Positions 14,852-24,640 of a stretch of 32,505 nucleotides of DNA are shown here, one piece after another. The notes beneath the pieces are model-generated. The model saw only the letters and a program-made list of their open reading frames with translations. It did not search any database and was not told the DNA's origin. Each line of letters starts with the position of its first letter. Positions within the stretch are counted from its first letter, which is position 1. The translations under genes and the position numbers were made by a program. The stretch covers positions 1 to 32,505 of the forward strand of contig NZ_VCKY01000120.1 in NCBI RefSeq assembly GCF_005889735.1. Reading direction: 5' to 3'. Origin of the DNA: Nonomuraea turkmeniaca. GTDB taxonomy: Bacteria; Actinomycetota; Actinomycetes; Streptosporangiales; Streptosporangiaceae.

Positions 14852-14971
14852 GAGCCAGGCGAGCAGGGAGCCGACGGCACATTCCAGGCCCGCCGGGTGT
14901 TACGTTGAATTGAAGTAGCCAGTCGAGCAAAGAGCTGTGCCGGGTGACCGGTCAGGAATACGGAGCAGCCC

Positions 14972-15442
14972 GTGTTGCAGATGGAGGTCGTGGGCGTAAG
15001 AGTTGAAATGCCCACTAATCAGCCGATCGTCTTGCTCAAGGAGGCACACGGGGAGCGGTTCCTTCCTATATGGATTGGCATGACCGAGGCGACGGCGATC
15101 GCCCTGGCCCAGGCGGAGGAGCCTCCGCCGCGGCCGCTCACCCACGACCTCTTCCGCGACGTGCTGAGCGCCCTGGGTGTCGGCCTGCGGGCGGTCAACA
15201 TCGTCGCTCTGCGTGACGGCATCTTCTTCGCCGACCTGGTGTTCTCCAACGGCGTGGAGGTGAGCGCGCGGCCGTCGGACTCGATCGCGCTCGCGTTGCG
15301 CACCGGAGCACGCATCTTTGCCAGCGAGGAGGTGGTCCAGGAGGCCGGCGTGGTCATCCCTGACGACCAAGAGGATGAGGTGGAGAAGTTCAGGGAGTTC
15401 CTTGACACGATCACTCCCGAGGACTTCGGCAGGGCGGGGTAG
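14972..15442 (+). CDS. DUF151 bifunctional-nuclease-family protein
   Basis: A 156-residue protein of the DUF151 family. Visible landmarks are PIVLLKEAHGERFLPIWIG, EATAIA, TVHDL-like THDLF, IFFADLVF, SARPSDSIALALRTGA and IFASEEV, close to the mycobacterial Rv1829 product and to plant and bacterial proteins annotated as bifunctional nucleases. Nuclease activity has been reported for few members, so the biochemical role is uncertain; it is cytoplasmic with an acidic C-terminus (DDQEDEVEKF). GTG 14972 is chosen with GGAG six bases upstream; an ATG three codons later is possible. It lies between two MerR genes as in mycobacteria. Confidence 0.88.
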   Translation: MLQMEVVGVRVEMPTNQPIVLLKEAHGERFLPIWIGMTEATAIALAQAEEPPPRPLTHDLFRDVLSALGVGLRAVNIVALRDGIFFADLVFSNGVEVSARPSDSIALALRTGARIFASEEVVQEAGVVIPDDQEDEVEKFREFLDTITPEDFGRAG

Positions 15443-15486
15443 GTATTTCGGTGCATTTACGCTTCACGACGCGCCGAGCCGGATCG

Positions 15487-15515
15487 TTGACTGAGCATGG
15501 TCACGGTCCTACGGT
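15487..15515 (+). promoter_or_regulatory. Sigma-70-type promoter of the second MerR gene
   Basis: TTGACT (15487-15492), a 17-base spacer and TACGGT (15510-15515), 74 bases before the GTG at 15590. Good match to the actinobacterial housekeeping consensus. Confidence 0.65.
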
Positions 15516-15589
15516 GCAAGTGAAACCCGTGGCCGCCCTTCATGAACCCCCAGATCAGGCCACGGGATGAGAGAAAGCCGGAGGTCCGC

Positions 15590-16210
15590 GTGGCGGTCAG
15601 CAGCGGCGAGGGAAAGACGGCCGGCCAGGAAGATCCGGTGCGGCGCGAGGACGCGCGGCAGCGTGCCGGAGAGCAGGGCCTGCTCTTCGACGAGCAGCCG
15701 GCGGCGCTGCCGGGCGACATCGGTTACCGCGGGCCCACGGCTTGCGCGGCGGCCGGCATCACCTACAGGCAGCTCGACTACTGGGCGCGCACGGGCCTGG
15801 TAGAGCCCACGATCCGAGCCGCACAAGGCTCGGGCTCCCAGCGGCTCTACAGCTTCCGCGACATCCTGGTGCTCAAAGTCGTCAAGCGACTCCTCGACAC
15901 CGGGGTGTCGCTGCAGCAGATCCGCACGGCCGTGCAACACCTGCGCGATCGCGGGGTGGCCGATCTCGCCCAGATCACGCTCATGAGCGACGGCGTCAGC
16001 GTCTACGAGTGCACCTCGGCCGACGAGGTGATCGACCTGCTGCAGGGCGGCCAGGGCGTGTTCGGCATCGCGCTCGGCCGGGTCTGGCGCGAGGTCGAGG
16101 GATCCCTCGCGGAGCTGCCGGGGGAACGAGCGGCGGTCGAGGACACCGTCCCGGCCGACCACCCCGCTGACGAGCTCGCCCGGCGCCGACGCGCCCGACG
16201 CATAGGGTAG
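15590..16210 (+). CDS. MerR-family regulator, McdR-like
   Basis: A 206-residue regulator. An unstructured charged N-terminus ends in GLLFDE, followed by a MerR helix-turn-helix (about 45-115) with GYRGPTACAAAGITYRQLDY, WARTGLVEP and RLYSFRDILVL. The C-terminal part (QITLMSDGVSVYECTSADEV) is the ligand or dimer domain seen in Rv1830-type proteins. The mycobacterial homologue (McdR) is linked to cell-division and DNA-replication control; function here is inferred from that and from synteny. GTG 15590 is chosen because GGAGG lies just upstream; an in-frame ATG at 15542 lacks a ribosome site. The C-terminus is strongly basic (ARRRRARRIG). The glycine riboswitch begins about 55 bases after its stop. 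Confidence 0.87.
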   Translation: MAVSSGEGKTAGQEDPVRREDARQRAGEQGLLFDEQPAALPGDIGYRGPTACAAAGITYRQLDYWARTGLVEPTIRAAQGSGSQRLYSFRDILVLKVVKRLLDTGVSLQQIRTAVQHLRDRGVADLAQITLMSDGVSVYECTSADEVIDLLQGGQGVFGIALGRVWREVEGSLAELPGERAAVEDTVPADHPADELARRRRARRIG

Positions 16211-16236
16211 TAATTCGCGCTTAACGTACAGGGTTG

Positions 16237-16242
16237 TAATCT
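16237..16242 (+). promoter_or_regulatory. Probable -10 element of the riboswitch-gcvP transcript
   Basis: TAATCT (16237-16242) is a good -10, with TTCGCG (16214-16219) 17 bases upstream as a weak -35. A start near 16250 would give a transcript opening just before the first glycine aptamer. Confidence 0.45.
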
Positions 16243-16261
16243 AGGACAAGCAAAGCCGACG

Positions 16262-16471
16262 ACCCCGTGCGGGAGAGTCCCTGGGGCCCACGGGTCCCGG
16301 GGCGCCGAAGGAGCAACCCTCCCCGGAATCTCTCAGGCATCCTGTACCGCTCGGGTGAGGCAACTCTGGAAAGCAGGCACGCCGGCCAGGCGCGTCTCAC
16401 CGACGGTGCAAGCCCCTTCCCGGGGGTGAAGCTCTCAGGTCGCGGCACCGCCCGCGCTGACAGAGGGGGAG
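16262..16471 (+). promoter_or_regulatory. Tandem glycine riboswitch
   Basis: Two glycine-binding aptamers in a row, about 16266-16352 and 16361-16471. Aptamer I has the conserved GGGAGAG (16271-16277), GCCGAAGGAGCAA (16304-16316) and CTCTCAGGC (near 16330). Aptamer II opens with ACTCTGGAAAG, continues with CCGACGGTGCAAG and AAGCTCTCAGGT, and closes with GACAGAGGGGGA; CTCTG (16364-16368) and CAGAG (16461-16465) form its P1 stem. Sequence and order match actinobacterial gcv riboswitches. High glycine is expected to raise expression of gcvP, whose ATG lies 58 bases after the second aptamer. Confidence 0.93.
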
Positions 16472-16521
16472 ACCCGGCATTCGCCCGCGCCCTGGCGCCG
16501 GTCTCCATAGCCTCGGGAGGC
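16468..16521 (+). promoter_or_regulatory. Candidate expression platform of the glycine riboswitch
   Basis: GGAGACCCGGC (16468-16478) can pair with GCCGGTCTCC (16497-16506) with one bulged C, giving a strong hairpin immediately after aptamer II. Just downstream, GCCT (16510-16513) and AGGC (16518-16521) can form a small stem that takes up part of the GGGAGG ribosome site (16515-16520); CTCC (16503-16506), used by the first hairpin, can also pair with GGAG (16516-16519). These pairings are mutually competing and suggest translational control, which is inference. Confidence 0.5.
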
Positions 16522-16528
16522 ACTGTCC

Positions 16529-19354
<2,826 letters not shown>

Positions 19355-19425
19355 GCCGTCGGGCGGTGCTGCGCCGTCGGGCGGTGTGTTGCGCCGTCGG
19401 GCGGCGCTGGGCTGTCCGGCGGCGC
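19355..19425. repeat. Short tandem repeat downstream of gcvP
   Basis: GCCGTCGGGCGGTG occurs at 19355-19368 and 19373-19386, then with one change (GCGG-CG end) at 19393-19406, and a fourth degenerate copy lies near 19412-19425. Period is 18-20 bases. The rest of the spacer to 19591 has no recognised gene. The repeats could act in transcription termination or be replication-slippage products. Confidence 0.6.
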
Positions 19426-19591
19426 TGTGTGCCGGGTGGTGTGAGGGGGACGTGTGAGGCGCGACGGCTGCTGCTCGAAAGCCGCTGAACCGGGCGTAAC
19501 GAGCACCGGCCAGTCCTTCACCGTCAAGTGAGCAGACATGATCGCCAGAAGTCGTTAGGCTTCGGTGCGACCGTCGCCAGAAGGAGCTCTC

Positions 19592-20380
19592 TTGACGTCG
19601 TCAGAGCTGGAGACACCTCCCCTCGACACCGCCCGCCGCCTCGCCGAGGACGGCGATCTTGACGGCGCCGCCGCGATCCTGAGCCGGCTGGTCGCCGACC
19701 CTGAGGGGCCCGACCGGGCCCAGGCCGCGGTGGGGCTGGCCGTGGTGCTGGAGGAGCGCGGCGACGTCGAGGCCGCCCGGGCCGCGGCCAGGACGGCGCT
19801 GGCCACCGGGCATCCCGAGTACGCCGCCCAGGCCGCCTGCCATCTCGCGCAGGGCTTCGAGCGGGAGGGGCGGGCCGAGCAGGCCAGGGCCTCCTGGCAG
19901 GCCGTGCTGGGCGTCGGCACCGCCGCGTACGTGCCGCTGGCCCACCTCGCGCTGGCCCGGCTGGCGACGGACCTCGACGAGGCGGAACGGGAGCTGCGGG
20001 CCGCCATGGCGGCCGGGGACGGCGAGATCGGGGCGCACGCGGCACGGCAGCTGGCCGACCTGCTGATGGAGCACGGCGAGCCGGGGATGGCGGCCGACGT
20101 CCTCATGGAGGCGCTGGAGTCGGCTCCTGAGGAGGACGTGCCGGGGCTGCGGGTCCAGCTCGGGATCGCGCATCTGGAGCTGGCCTGCGCCGAGTTCGCC
20201 GAGACCGTGGAGGGTGGCGCCGACCCGCAGACCAGCGCGCTGGCCATCGAGCTGCTGGCTCGCACCCTGCCGCTGCGCGGGCGGGAGGAGGACGCCGAGC
20301 GGGTGTGGGTGTACGGGCTGGAGCACGAGGACGAGACCCTGGCCGCCGAGGTCCGCCTCCGCTACGACCGCGACGCCTGA
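19592..20380 (+). CDS. TPR-like helical repeat protein
   Basis: A 262-residue, all-helical, Ala/Glu/Arg-rich protein with repeated helix pairs that look like tetratricopeptide units: ARRLAEDGDLDGAAAILSRL, VVLEERGDVEAARAAARTAL, LAQGFEREGRAEQARASWQA and LLARTLPLRGREEDAERVW carry the G/A-x-x-x-A spacing of TPRs. Probably a cytoplasmic scaffold; partner unknown. The TTG at 19592 is chosen because AAGGAG is five bases upstream and the upstream in-frame start at 19565 has no ribosome site. It is a single gene bounded on the right by a strong bidirectional hairpin. Confidence 0.75.
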   Translation: MTSSELETPPLDTARRLAEDGDLDGAAAILSRLVADPEGPDRAQAAVGLAVVLEERGDVEAARAAARTALATGHPEYAAQAACHLAQGFEREGRAEQARASWQAVLGVGTAAYVPLAHLALARLATDLDEAERELRAAMAAGDGEIGAHAARQLADLLMEHGEPGMAADVLMEALESAPEEDVPGLRVQLGIAHLELACAEFAETVEGGADPQTSALAIELLARTLPLRGREEDAERVWVYGLEHEDETLAAEVRLRYDRDA

Positions 20381-20394
20381 GGACGCCCACCTCC

Positions 20395-20425
20395 ACGTCG
20401 GTGGGCCGACGTCCGCCGGCCCACC
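20395..20425. terminator. Bidirectional terminator with two mutually exclusive hairpins
   Basis: GGTGGGCCG (20400-20408) pairs perfectly with CGGCCCACC (20417-20425) around an 8-base loop. Alternatively ACGTCGG (20395-20401) pairs perfectly with CCGACGT (20406-20412) around a 4-base loop. The two stems share bases and cannot coexist. They lie between the convergent TPR-like and small membrane protein genes, so termination is the likely role. Confidence 0.6.
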
Positions 20426-20464
20426 GGTGCCGTGCTCCTTCCTGGGGCGTCCGCCTGGCTGGGC

Positions 20465-20818
20465 TCAGCCGCGGCGCATGATGGCCGCCGCGGCGGCCAC
20501 GTTGATGACGACGATCGCGAGCCAGGTGATCGTCAGCCCCACCAGGCCGGCGTTGCCCGCCGCGATCGCCGTCAGCGGGATGCCGATGCCCATTGAGCCC
20601 AGCGCGACCGGGATCATCGCGGATCCGGGGTTCTTGGCCTGTTGCCTGGGCGGCGCGGCGCCGCGGGCCACCAGCTCGGCGTGCACGCGGGCGGCGATCG
20701 TCTCGTCGAGACGTTCCACGAACGACTCGACCAATGCGGCTTCGTAGTCCGGGCCGAGATCGCGGCGCGCGTCGAGGGTCGCCTGCAGATCATCCCGGAG
20801 TGGGCGCTTGTCTGGCAT
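20465..20818 (-). CDS. Small membrane protein, 117 aa
   Basis: The N-terminal 65 residues are soluble and helical (LRDDLQATLDARRDLGPDYE, then VESFVERLDETIAARVHAEL); the C-terminal half has two hydrophobic segments (roughly MIPVALGSMGIGIPLTAIAA and VGLTITWLAIVVINVAAAAA) and ends IMRRG. Similar proteins of unknown function are common in actinobacteria. The ATG at 20818 starts the conserved-looking MPDKRPLRDDL. There is no ribosome site; CATGAT six bases upstream is a weak leaderless -10 candidate. Function unknown. Confidence 0.75.
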   Translation of the reverse strand: MPDKRPLRDDLQATLDARRDLGPDYEAALVESFVERLDETIAARVHAELVARGAAPPRQQAKNPGSAMIPVALGSMGIGIPLTAIAAGNAGLVGLTITWLAIVVINVAAAAAIMRRG

Positions 20819-20887
20819 ACAAGCATCATGCCCGCCGCGCGGCACGCCGTCATCAGCCCTGAGGGGTAGGGCGGAATCGTCCGCAGG

Positions 20888-20893
20888 TACGGT
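20888..20893 (+). promoter_or_regulatory. Leaderless -10 element before the small hydrolase
   Basis: TACGGT (20888-20893), six bases before the ATG at 20900, with no ribosome site in between. Confidence 0.45.
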
Positions 20894-20899
20894 TCTGCC

Positions 20900-21490
20900 A
20901 TGGAGGTCATGACTCCGCGAGGACCCGCGACGGTCCAGGTCGACGAGGCGGCCGAGCCGCGGCTGCTGCTCGTGCTGACCCATGGATCCGCCGGGGGAGT
21001 GGACGCCCCCGACCTGGTGGCCGTGCGCGACGCCGTGCTCGGCGCCGGGGCCAGCGTGGCGAGGGTGATGCAGGCGTTCAGGGTGGCGGGGGCGCGGGCG
21101 CCCGGCTCGCCGGCCAGGCAGGACGAAGCGTGGGAGATCGTCCTGAGTGAGCTGCGTACGCGGTGGCCGGGGCTGCCGCTGGTGCAGGGCGGGCGGAGCA
21201 ACGGGGCTCGGGTCGCCTGCCGTACGGCCAAGGCGGTCGGTGCCGCGGCGGTCGTGGCGCTGGCCTTCCCGCTGCACCCGCCCGGCAAGCCGGAGCGGTC
21301 CAGAGCGGAGGAGCTACGCGGCGCCGGGGTGGATGTGCTGTGCGTCAGTGGCGATCGCGATCCGTTCGGCATCCCCGACGCCGCTGACGCGGCGCGCCTG
21401 GTGGTGCTGCCCGGCGAGGGCCACGACCTGAAAAGGGACCCCGCCCGGGTGGGCGAGGTGGTTGCGGAGTGGATCACCCACTACGCGTAG
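20900..21490 (+). CDS. Small alpha/beta hydrolase (dienelactone-hydrolase / TEX30-like)
   Basis: A 196-residue alpha/beta hydrolase. The first strand leads into LLVLTHGSAGG (oxyanion region), the nucleophile elbow is GGRSNGARVA (G-x-S-x-G), the acid is in SGDRDPFG and the histidine in GEGHDLK, so the catalytic triad is complete. The short length and the HPPGKPERSR segment are typical of the KANSL3/TEX30-type bacterial proteins. Substrate unknown; cytoplasmic. It converges on the DUF5999 gene with only nine bases between stop codons. Confidence 0.82.
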   Translation: MEVMTPRGPATVQVDEAAEPRLLLVLTHGSAGGVDAPDLVAVRDAVLGAGASVARVMQAFRVAGARAPGSPARQDEAWEIVLSELRTRWPGLPLVQGGRSNGARVACRTAKAVGAAAVVALAFPLHPPGKPERSRAEELRGAGVDVLCVSGDRDPFGIPDAADAARLVVLPGEGHDLKRDPARVGEVVAEWITHYA

Positions 21491-21499
21491 ATCTGTCGC

Positions 21500-21691
21500 T
21501 CAGGCCGCGCCGACTACGGGGCGGTGCGGCTCGATGGTGGCACCGCTGGGCAGGAGCTCCCCGGTGTCCTCGAACAGGACGACGCCGTTGCAGAGCAAGC
21601 TCCATCCCTGCTCGGGGTGGCAGGCGAGAGTGCGTGCCTTCTCTCGGTCTGGCGCCTCTGCATCCGGACAGGCCGGGTCGTGCGGGCACAT
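21500..21691 (-). CDS. DUF5999 family protein, 63 aa
   Basis: A short protein MCPHDPACPDAEAPDREKAR followed by HPEQGWSLLCNGVVLFEDTG and ending HRPVVGAA. This matches from memory the DUF5999 proteins widespread in Streptomyces and related genera; no function is established. Cysteines at 2, 8, 24 and 34 could bind a metal, which is inference. The ATG at 21691 has GGAGG seven bases upstream; a longer in-frame start at 21793 exists but adds a non-conserved Pro-rich leader. Confidence 0.75.
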   Translation of the reverse strand: MCPHDPACPDAEAPDREKARTLACHPEQGWSLLCNGVVLFEDTGELLPSGATIEPHRPVVGAA

Positions 21692-21888
21692 CGGCGTGCC
21701 TCCGATATCTCGTGGGATGCCCCCGCTGAGGGACGGGAGCGGCTCGGGTTGTCGTTCTGGCAAGTGTGCGATGTCCGTCGCACGTTCCGACATAGTCCCT
21801 TCGGACTGTTACAGGAGGATCCCCGGAGCGTGTGACCTTCGACACAGCGTGCCTTATGCAGGATAACGGGCCAAGCGTGACACGCGCA

Positions 21889-22458
21889 TCACGTTTGCAA
21901 ACCCTTGAGAAGAGCGTCGAGTCCGCGCTCGAAGTCCATATCGGCCCTTTCATCCCGCCTGACCCATTCATCGACTTCGGGATCGGCCCAGCCGGACTGC
22001 TGGACCTCGACGGCTACGCTGCCGAACACGAAGGCCCGCAGCGTGCGTACGGACTCCGCCGCGTTGCCCAGGCCGCCGTCGGCGAGCTGCTCGACCTGCT
22101 CCCCGATGGCGAGGGCCGTGGCGCCCTTGGGGGGTTTCGTCAGGGCCAGGGCGAGGACGCCCGGGTGCTGGCGGAGCAGCTCGCGCTCGGCCCGGCACCA
22201 GGCCTTGGCCGTCTCCTGCCAGGTCGGACCCTGCTCCACGCGTACGGTGGTGACGTGCTCGGCCAGGGCGTCCATCAGCGCCTCCTTGCCACGGGGCAGA
22301 TGGTGGTAGATGGCCATGGCCTCCACCTGGAGCGCGTCGCCCAGGCGGCGCATGGTCAGCCGGCGCAGGCCCTGGCTGTCGGCGATGTGGAGCGCGGCCT
22401 CGATGATGCGCTCGCGGGAGAGAGGCACGGGTGGTCGTTTGGCGGGCATGGTGATCAT
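21889..22458 (-). CDS. TetR/AcrR-family transcription repressor
   Basis: A 189-residue regulator. The N-terminal helix-turn-helix runs from LSRERIIEAALHIADSQGLR to LTMRRLGDALQVEAMAIYHH, with the YHH recognition-helix end typical of the TetR group that has a TetR_C-type ligand domain. The C-terminal half is a helical effector domain (TWQETAKAWCRAERELLRQH onwards). The start is ATG 22458 or ATG 22449. A palindrome TTACAATGTAA (22460-22470) touches the start and overlaps a -10-like TACATT (22469-22464), so autorepression is likely. No exporter or enzyme gene is adjacent in an obvious target position; ligand unknown. Confidence 0.9.
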   Translation of the reverse strand: MITMPAKRPPVPLSRERIIEAALHIADSQGLRRLTMRRLGDALQVEAMAIYHHLPRGKEALMDALAEHVTTVRVEQGPTWQETAKAWCRAERELLRQHPGVLALALTKPPKGATALAIGEQVEQLADGGLGNAAESVRTLRAFVFGSVAVEVQQSGWADPEVDEWVRRDERADMDFERGLDALLKGLQT

Positions 22459-22459
22459 C

Positions 22460-22470
22460 TTACAATGTAA
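22460..22470. promoter_or_regulatory. Probable TetR operator
   Basis: TTACAATGTAA is a perfect 11-base palindrome with a single central base, extended to CTTACAATGTAAAG with one mismatch. It lies directly upstream of the TetR start and covers the predicted -10, the usual arrangement for a self-repressing TetR gene. Confidence 0.6.
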
Positions 22471-22562
22471 AGGGCGCCGCGCCGGGGTGATTTCTGTTCG
22501 TGTCGCGGGACGGCGTACCCTTGGCCATTGAACGAGTGCCGGCTGGTGAAGGGGCAGGGTCG

Positions 22563-22961
22563 ATGGCGTTTTTCCGTCCGCGGGTGAGCCGGGAGGCAGA
22601 GGTTCGCTACCACGCGGACCAGGAGATCTCCAAGAGCTACCCCGAGCTGCTCGATAAGGCCAGGCAGGCCGAGGAGACGTTGCTTGAGCTGCGGGCCGCG
22701 GCGGCCGATGACATCGAGCTGCTGGCCGCGGGGCGGGAGCTCGACCGGGCGCTGACCGGCGCGCTGCGGGCCGCCGAGGCGGGGCAGCGGGCCACCTTCG
22801 GCGTGAAGGCCTACGACGACCGGATCGCGCGGCGCAAGGCGCGGGCCACGCCTGACGGCCGGATGTGGACGGACGAGGTGGATCGGCTGCGGACGCTGCG
22901 CGAGGCCAACCGGCTGTGGGGGATCCCAAGCGTGCCCCGTCCGGTGCCCACCACCCGCTGA
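22563..22961 (+). CDS. Hypothetical helical protein, 132 aa
   Basis: Not recognised by name. The product starts MAFFRPRVSREAEVRYHADQ, is highly charged and helical, probably coiled-coil (LLDKARQAEETLLELRAAAA), and ends with a short Pro-containing tail. No signal peptide or membrane span, so cytoplasmic. ATG 22563 has AAGGGG eight bases upstream; an earlier in-frame GTG at 22500 is possible but lacks a ribosome site. It converges on the sigma-factor gene across a strong hairpin. Confidence 0.7.
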   Translation: MAFFRPRVSREAEVRYHADQEISKSYPELLDKARQAEETLLELRAAAADDIELLAAGRELDRALTGALRAAEAGQRATFGVKAYDDRIARRKARATPDGRMWTDEVDRLRTLREANRLWGIPSVPRPVPTTR

Positions 22962-22983
22962 CCCGACTGCTCCAGGAGCATAC

Positions 22984-23024
22984 GAAAGCCCCGGTCACGC
23001 CTCCCTCGTGTGGCCGGGGCTTCG
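22984..23024. terminator. Bidirectional hairpin terminator
   Basis: AAGCCCCGG (22986-22994) and CCGGGGCTT (23014-23022) form a perfect 9-bp stem; CACG and CGTG inside can extend it. It separates the plus-strand hypothetical gene from the minus-strand sigma-factor gene. Confidence 0.7.
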
Positions 23025-23028
23025 AACG

Positions 23029-23091
23029 GTCAGCTGGTCCGGTCGAGACGGTCCAGCGGGCCCAGTCGGACCGTCAGCTGGCCCAGTCGAG
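23029..23091. repeat. 19-bp direct repeat at the sigma-factor 3' end
   Basis: GTCAGCTGGTCCGGTCGAG (23029-23047) and GTCAGCTGGCCCAGTCGAG (23073-23091) differ at two positions and lie 44 bases apart; a third partial copy (GTCCAGCGGGCCCAGTCG) lies between, near 23051. The second copy contains the last codons and stop of the sigma-factor gene, so the others look like partial duplications downstream of it. Confidence 0.5.
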
Positions 23092-24462
23092 CAACGGGCG
23101 GGTGTTGCTCGGGTGGCGCAGCTTGGACAGCGACTCCTTCTCCAGCTGGCGGATCCGCTCCCGGGTCAGCCCCAGGTGCTTGCCGATCTCGTCGAGCGTG
23201 TGCGGCTTGCCGTCCACCAGCCCGAACCGAAGAGCCATGATCTTCGACTCCCGGGGCGAGAGGTTCTGGAGCACGCCGCGCAGCTGGTCGCCGAGGAGCT
23301 GGCGGTCGACGATCTCCGAGGCCTCCGGTGAGTCGACGTCCTCGATGAGGTCGCCGATCGTGGTCTCCCCGTCCTCGCCGATCGTCGCGTTCAGCGAGAT
23401 CGGCTGGCGGCTGGTGCGCAGCAGCTCCTCGATCTGGTCGGGCGTTTTGTCCAGCTCGACCGCCAGCTCCTCGGGCGTGGGCTCGCGCCCCAGGCGCTGG
23501 TGCATGTCACGCTCGATCCGCGACAGCTTGGAGAGCATCTCCAGCACGTGGACGGGCAGCCGGATCGTCCGCGCCGAGTCGGCGAAGCCGCGCTGGATGG
23601 CCTGCCTGATCCACCACATGGCGTACGTGGAGAACTTGAACCCCTTGGTGTAGTCGAACTTCTCCACCGCCCTGATGAGGCCCAGGTTGCCCTCCTGGAC
23701 CACGTCCAGCAGCGACATGCCGCGGTCGGTGTACTTCTTGGCCACCGAGACCACCAGCCGCAGGTTGGCCTCCAGCATGTGGTCCTTGGCCTGCCGGCCG
23801 TCCTCGATGACCATGCGCAGGTCCTCGCGGGCGTCCAGCGACAGGTCGGGGTGGGTCTCCAGCTTGTACTCGGCGTACAGGCCGGCCTCGATCCGCCTGG
23901 CCAGCTCGACCTCCTGCGCCGCGGTGAGCAGCGTGCGGCGGCCGATGGACTTCAGATAGGTGTGCACCGAGTCGCCCATGACCGACTGCGTGTCGTCCAG
24001 GTCGAGCTGCTCGGTCTCGACGTCGTCCTCGGCGGAGATGACGAGGTCGTCGGGCACATCCTCTTCGTGCTCCGGCTTGGGGTCGGGCGGGATGACGCCC
24101 TTCGCATCGGCCGGCGTGTCGCTTTTTGCCTTGGTGGCCTTACGGCCGGTAGCCTTTGCTCGCGACGTCGAAGACTTCCTCGGAGCGGCTTCCTCGTGCT
24201 CCTCGGTGGCCTTCGGCGGTGCGGGCTTCCTGACGGTGGTCTTCCTGGGGGCGGTCTTGCTGAGAGACGGCTCGTTCTCGGCGGCCAGGCTGACGCCGGC
24301 CTCCGACAGCTCGCGCAGTATCGTACGACCCTCTGAGGGGCTGATGCCGGCTTCGGCGAACGCGTCACGCAGCTCCGCCAGAGAAAGGTGACCCTGGTTA
24401 CGCCCTCGTTCAATCAATTGGTCGAGAGTCGCGGGTGGGGTCGCCACGGCGGTTCTGGGCAT
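23074..24462 (-). CDS. Primary-type RNA polymerase sigma-70 factor (group 1/2, RpoD/HrdB-like)
   Basis: A 462-residue sigma factor. Region 1.1-like sequence is at 10-60 (TLDQLIERGRNQGHLSLAEL); a Lys/Ala-rich then acidic linker (65-160) precedes region 1.2 (SVHTYLKSIGR). Region 2 has EANLRLVVSVAKKYTDRGMS, QEGNLGLIRAVEKFDYTKG and TYAMWWIRQAIQR; region 4 has LTRERIRQLEKESLSKLRHP. These give -10 and -35 recognition of housekeeping type. Several residues differ from HrdB (MSLLDVVQ, GFADSARTIRLPVHVLE, C-terminus NTRPLLDWAS), so it may be a second, group 2 factor instead of the essential one; the window cannot decide. AGGAGGTG lies five bases before the ATG and is partly covered by a 12-bp palindrome. 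Confidence 0.93.
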   Translation of the reverse strand: MPRTAVATPPATLDQLIERGRNQGHLSLAELRDAFAEAGISPSEGRTILRELSEAGVSLAAENEPSLSKTAPRKTTVRKPAPPKATEEHEEAAPRKSSTSRAKATGRKATKAKSDTPADAKGVIPPDPKPEHEEDVPDDLVISAEDDVETEQLDLDDTQSVMGDSVHTYLKSIGRRTLLTAAQEVELARRIEAGLYAEYKLETHPDLSLDAREDLRMVIEDGRQAKDHMLEANLRLVVSVAKKYTDRGMSLLDVVQEGNLGLIRAVEKFDYTKGFKFSTYAMWWIRQAIQRGFADSARTIRLPVHVLEMLSKLSRIERDMHQRLGREPTPEELAVELDKTPDQIEELLRTSRQPISLNATIGEDGETTIGDLIEDVDSPEASEIVDRQLLGDQLRGVLQNLSPRESKIMALRFGLVDGKPHTLDEIGKHLGLTRERIRQLEKESLSKLRHPSNTRPLLDWAS

Positions 24463-24473
24463 GAGGACACCTC

Positions 24474-24485
24474 CTCCGTACGGAG
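24474..24485. promoter_or_regulatory. 12-bp perfect palindrome beside the sigma-factor ribosome site
   Basis: CTCCGTACGGAG (24474-24485) is a perfect palindrome. On the sigma-factor mRNA its GGAG end merges with the ribosome site GGAGGAGGTG, so it could bind a regulator or partly hide the ribosome site in a small hairpin. Function is inferred. Confidence 0.4.
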
Positions 24486-24593
24486 TAAGAAGCGATCAAG
24501 GCAGGTTGTTGCGGGCGGCTTCGTTGTCCGCACGGCGCACCAGTATCAATAACGCCATTCGCCGCTATTTGTTCCCGCTCGGCCGAAATGGCG

Positions 24594-24630
24594 AAAAAGG
24601 GGCGGACCGCCCACTTGGCGTACCGCCCCT
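24594..24630 (-). terminator. Rho-independent terminator after the exported-protein gene
   Basis: Read on the minus strand: AGGGGCGG (24630-24623), a loop, CCGCCCCT (24605-24598) and a run of five T (24598-24594). It starts 11 bases after the stop codon at 24641. This is the only terminator noted in the window with a T-run. Confidence 0.8.
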
Positions 24631-24640
24631 CGTGCCGGTC

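Noticed and set aside
22968..22980. TGCTCC-A-GGAGCA near-palindrome after the 132-aa gene
   Set aside because: Loop of one base is too small for an RNA hairpin of full stem, and the stronger terminator lies just beyond; not listed as a separate feature.
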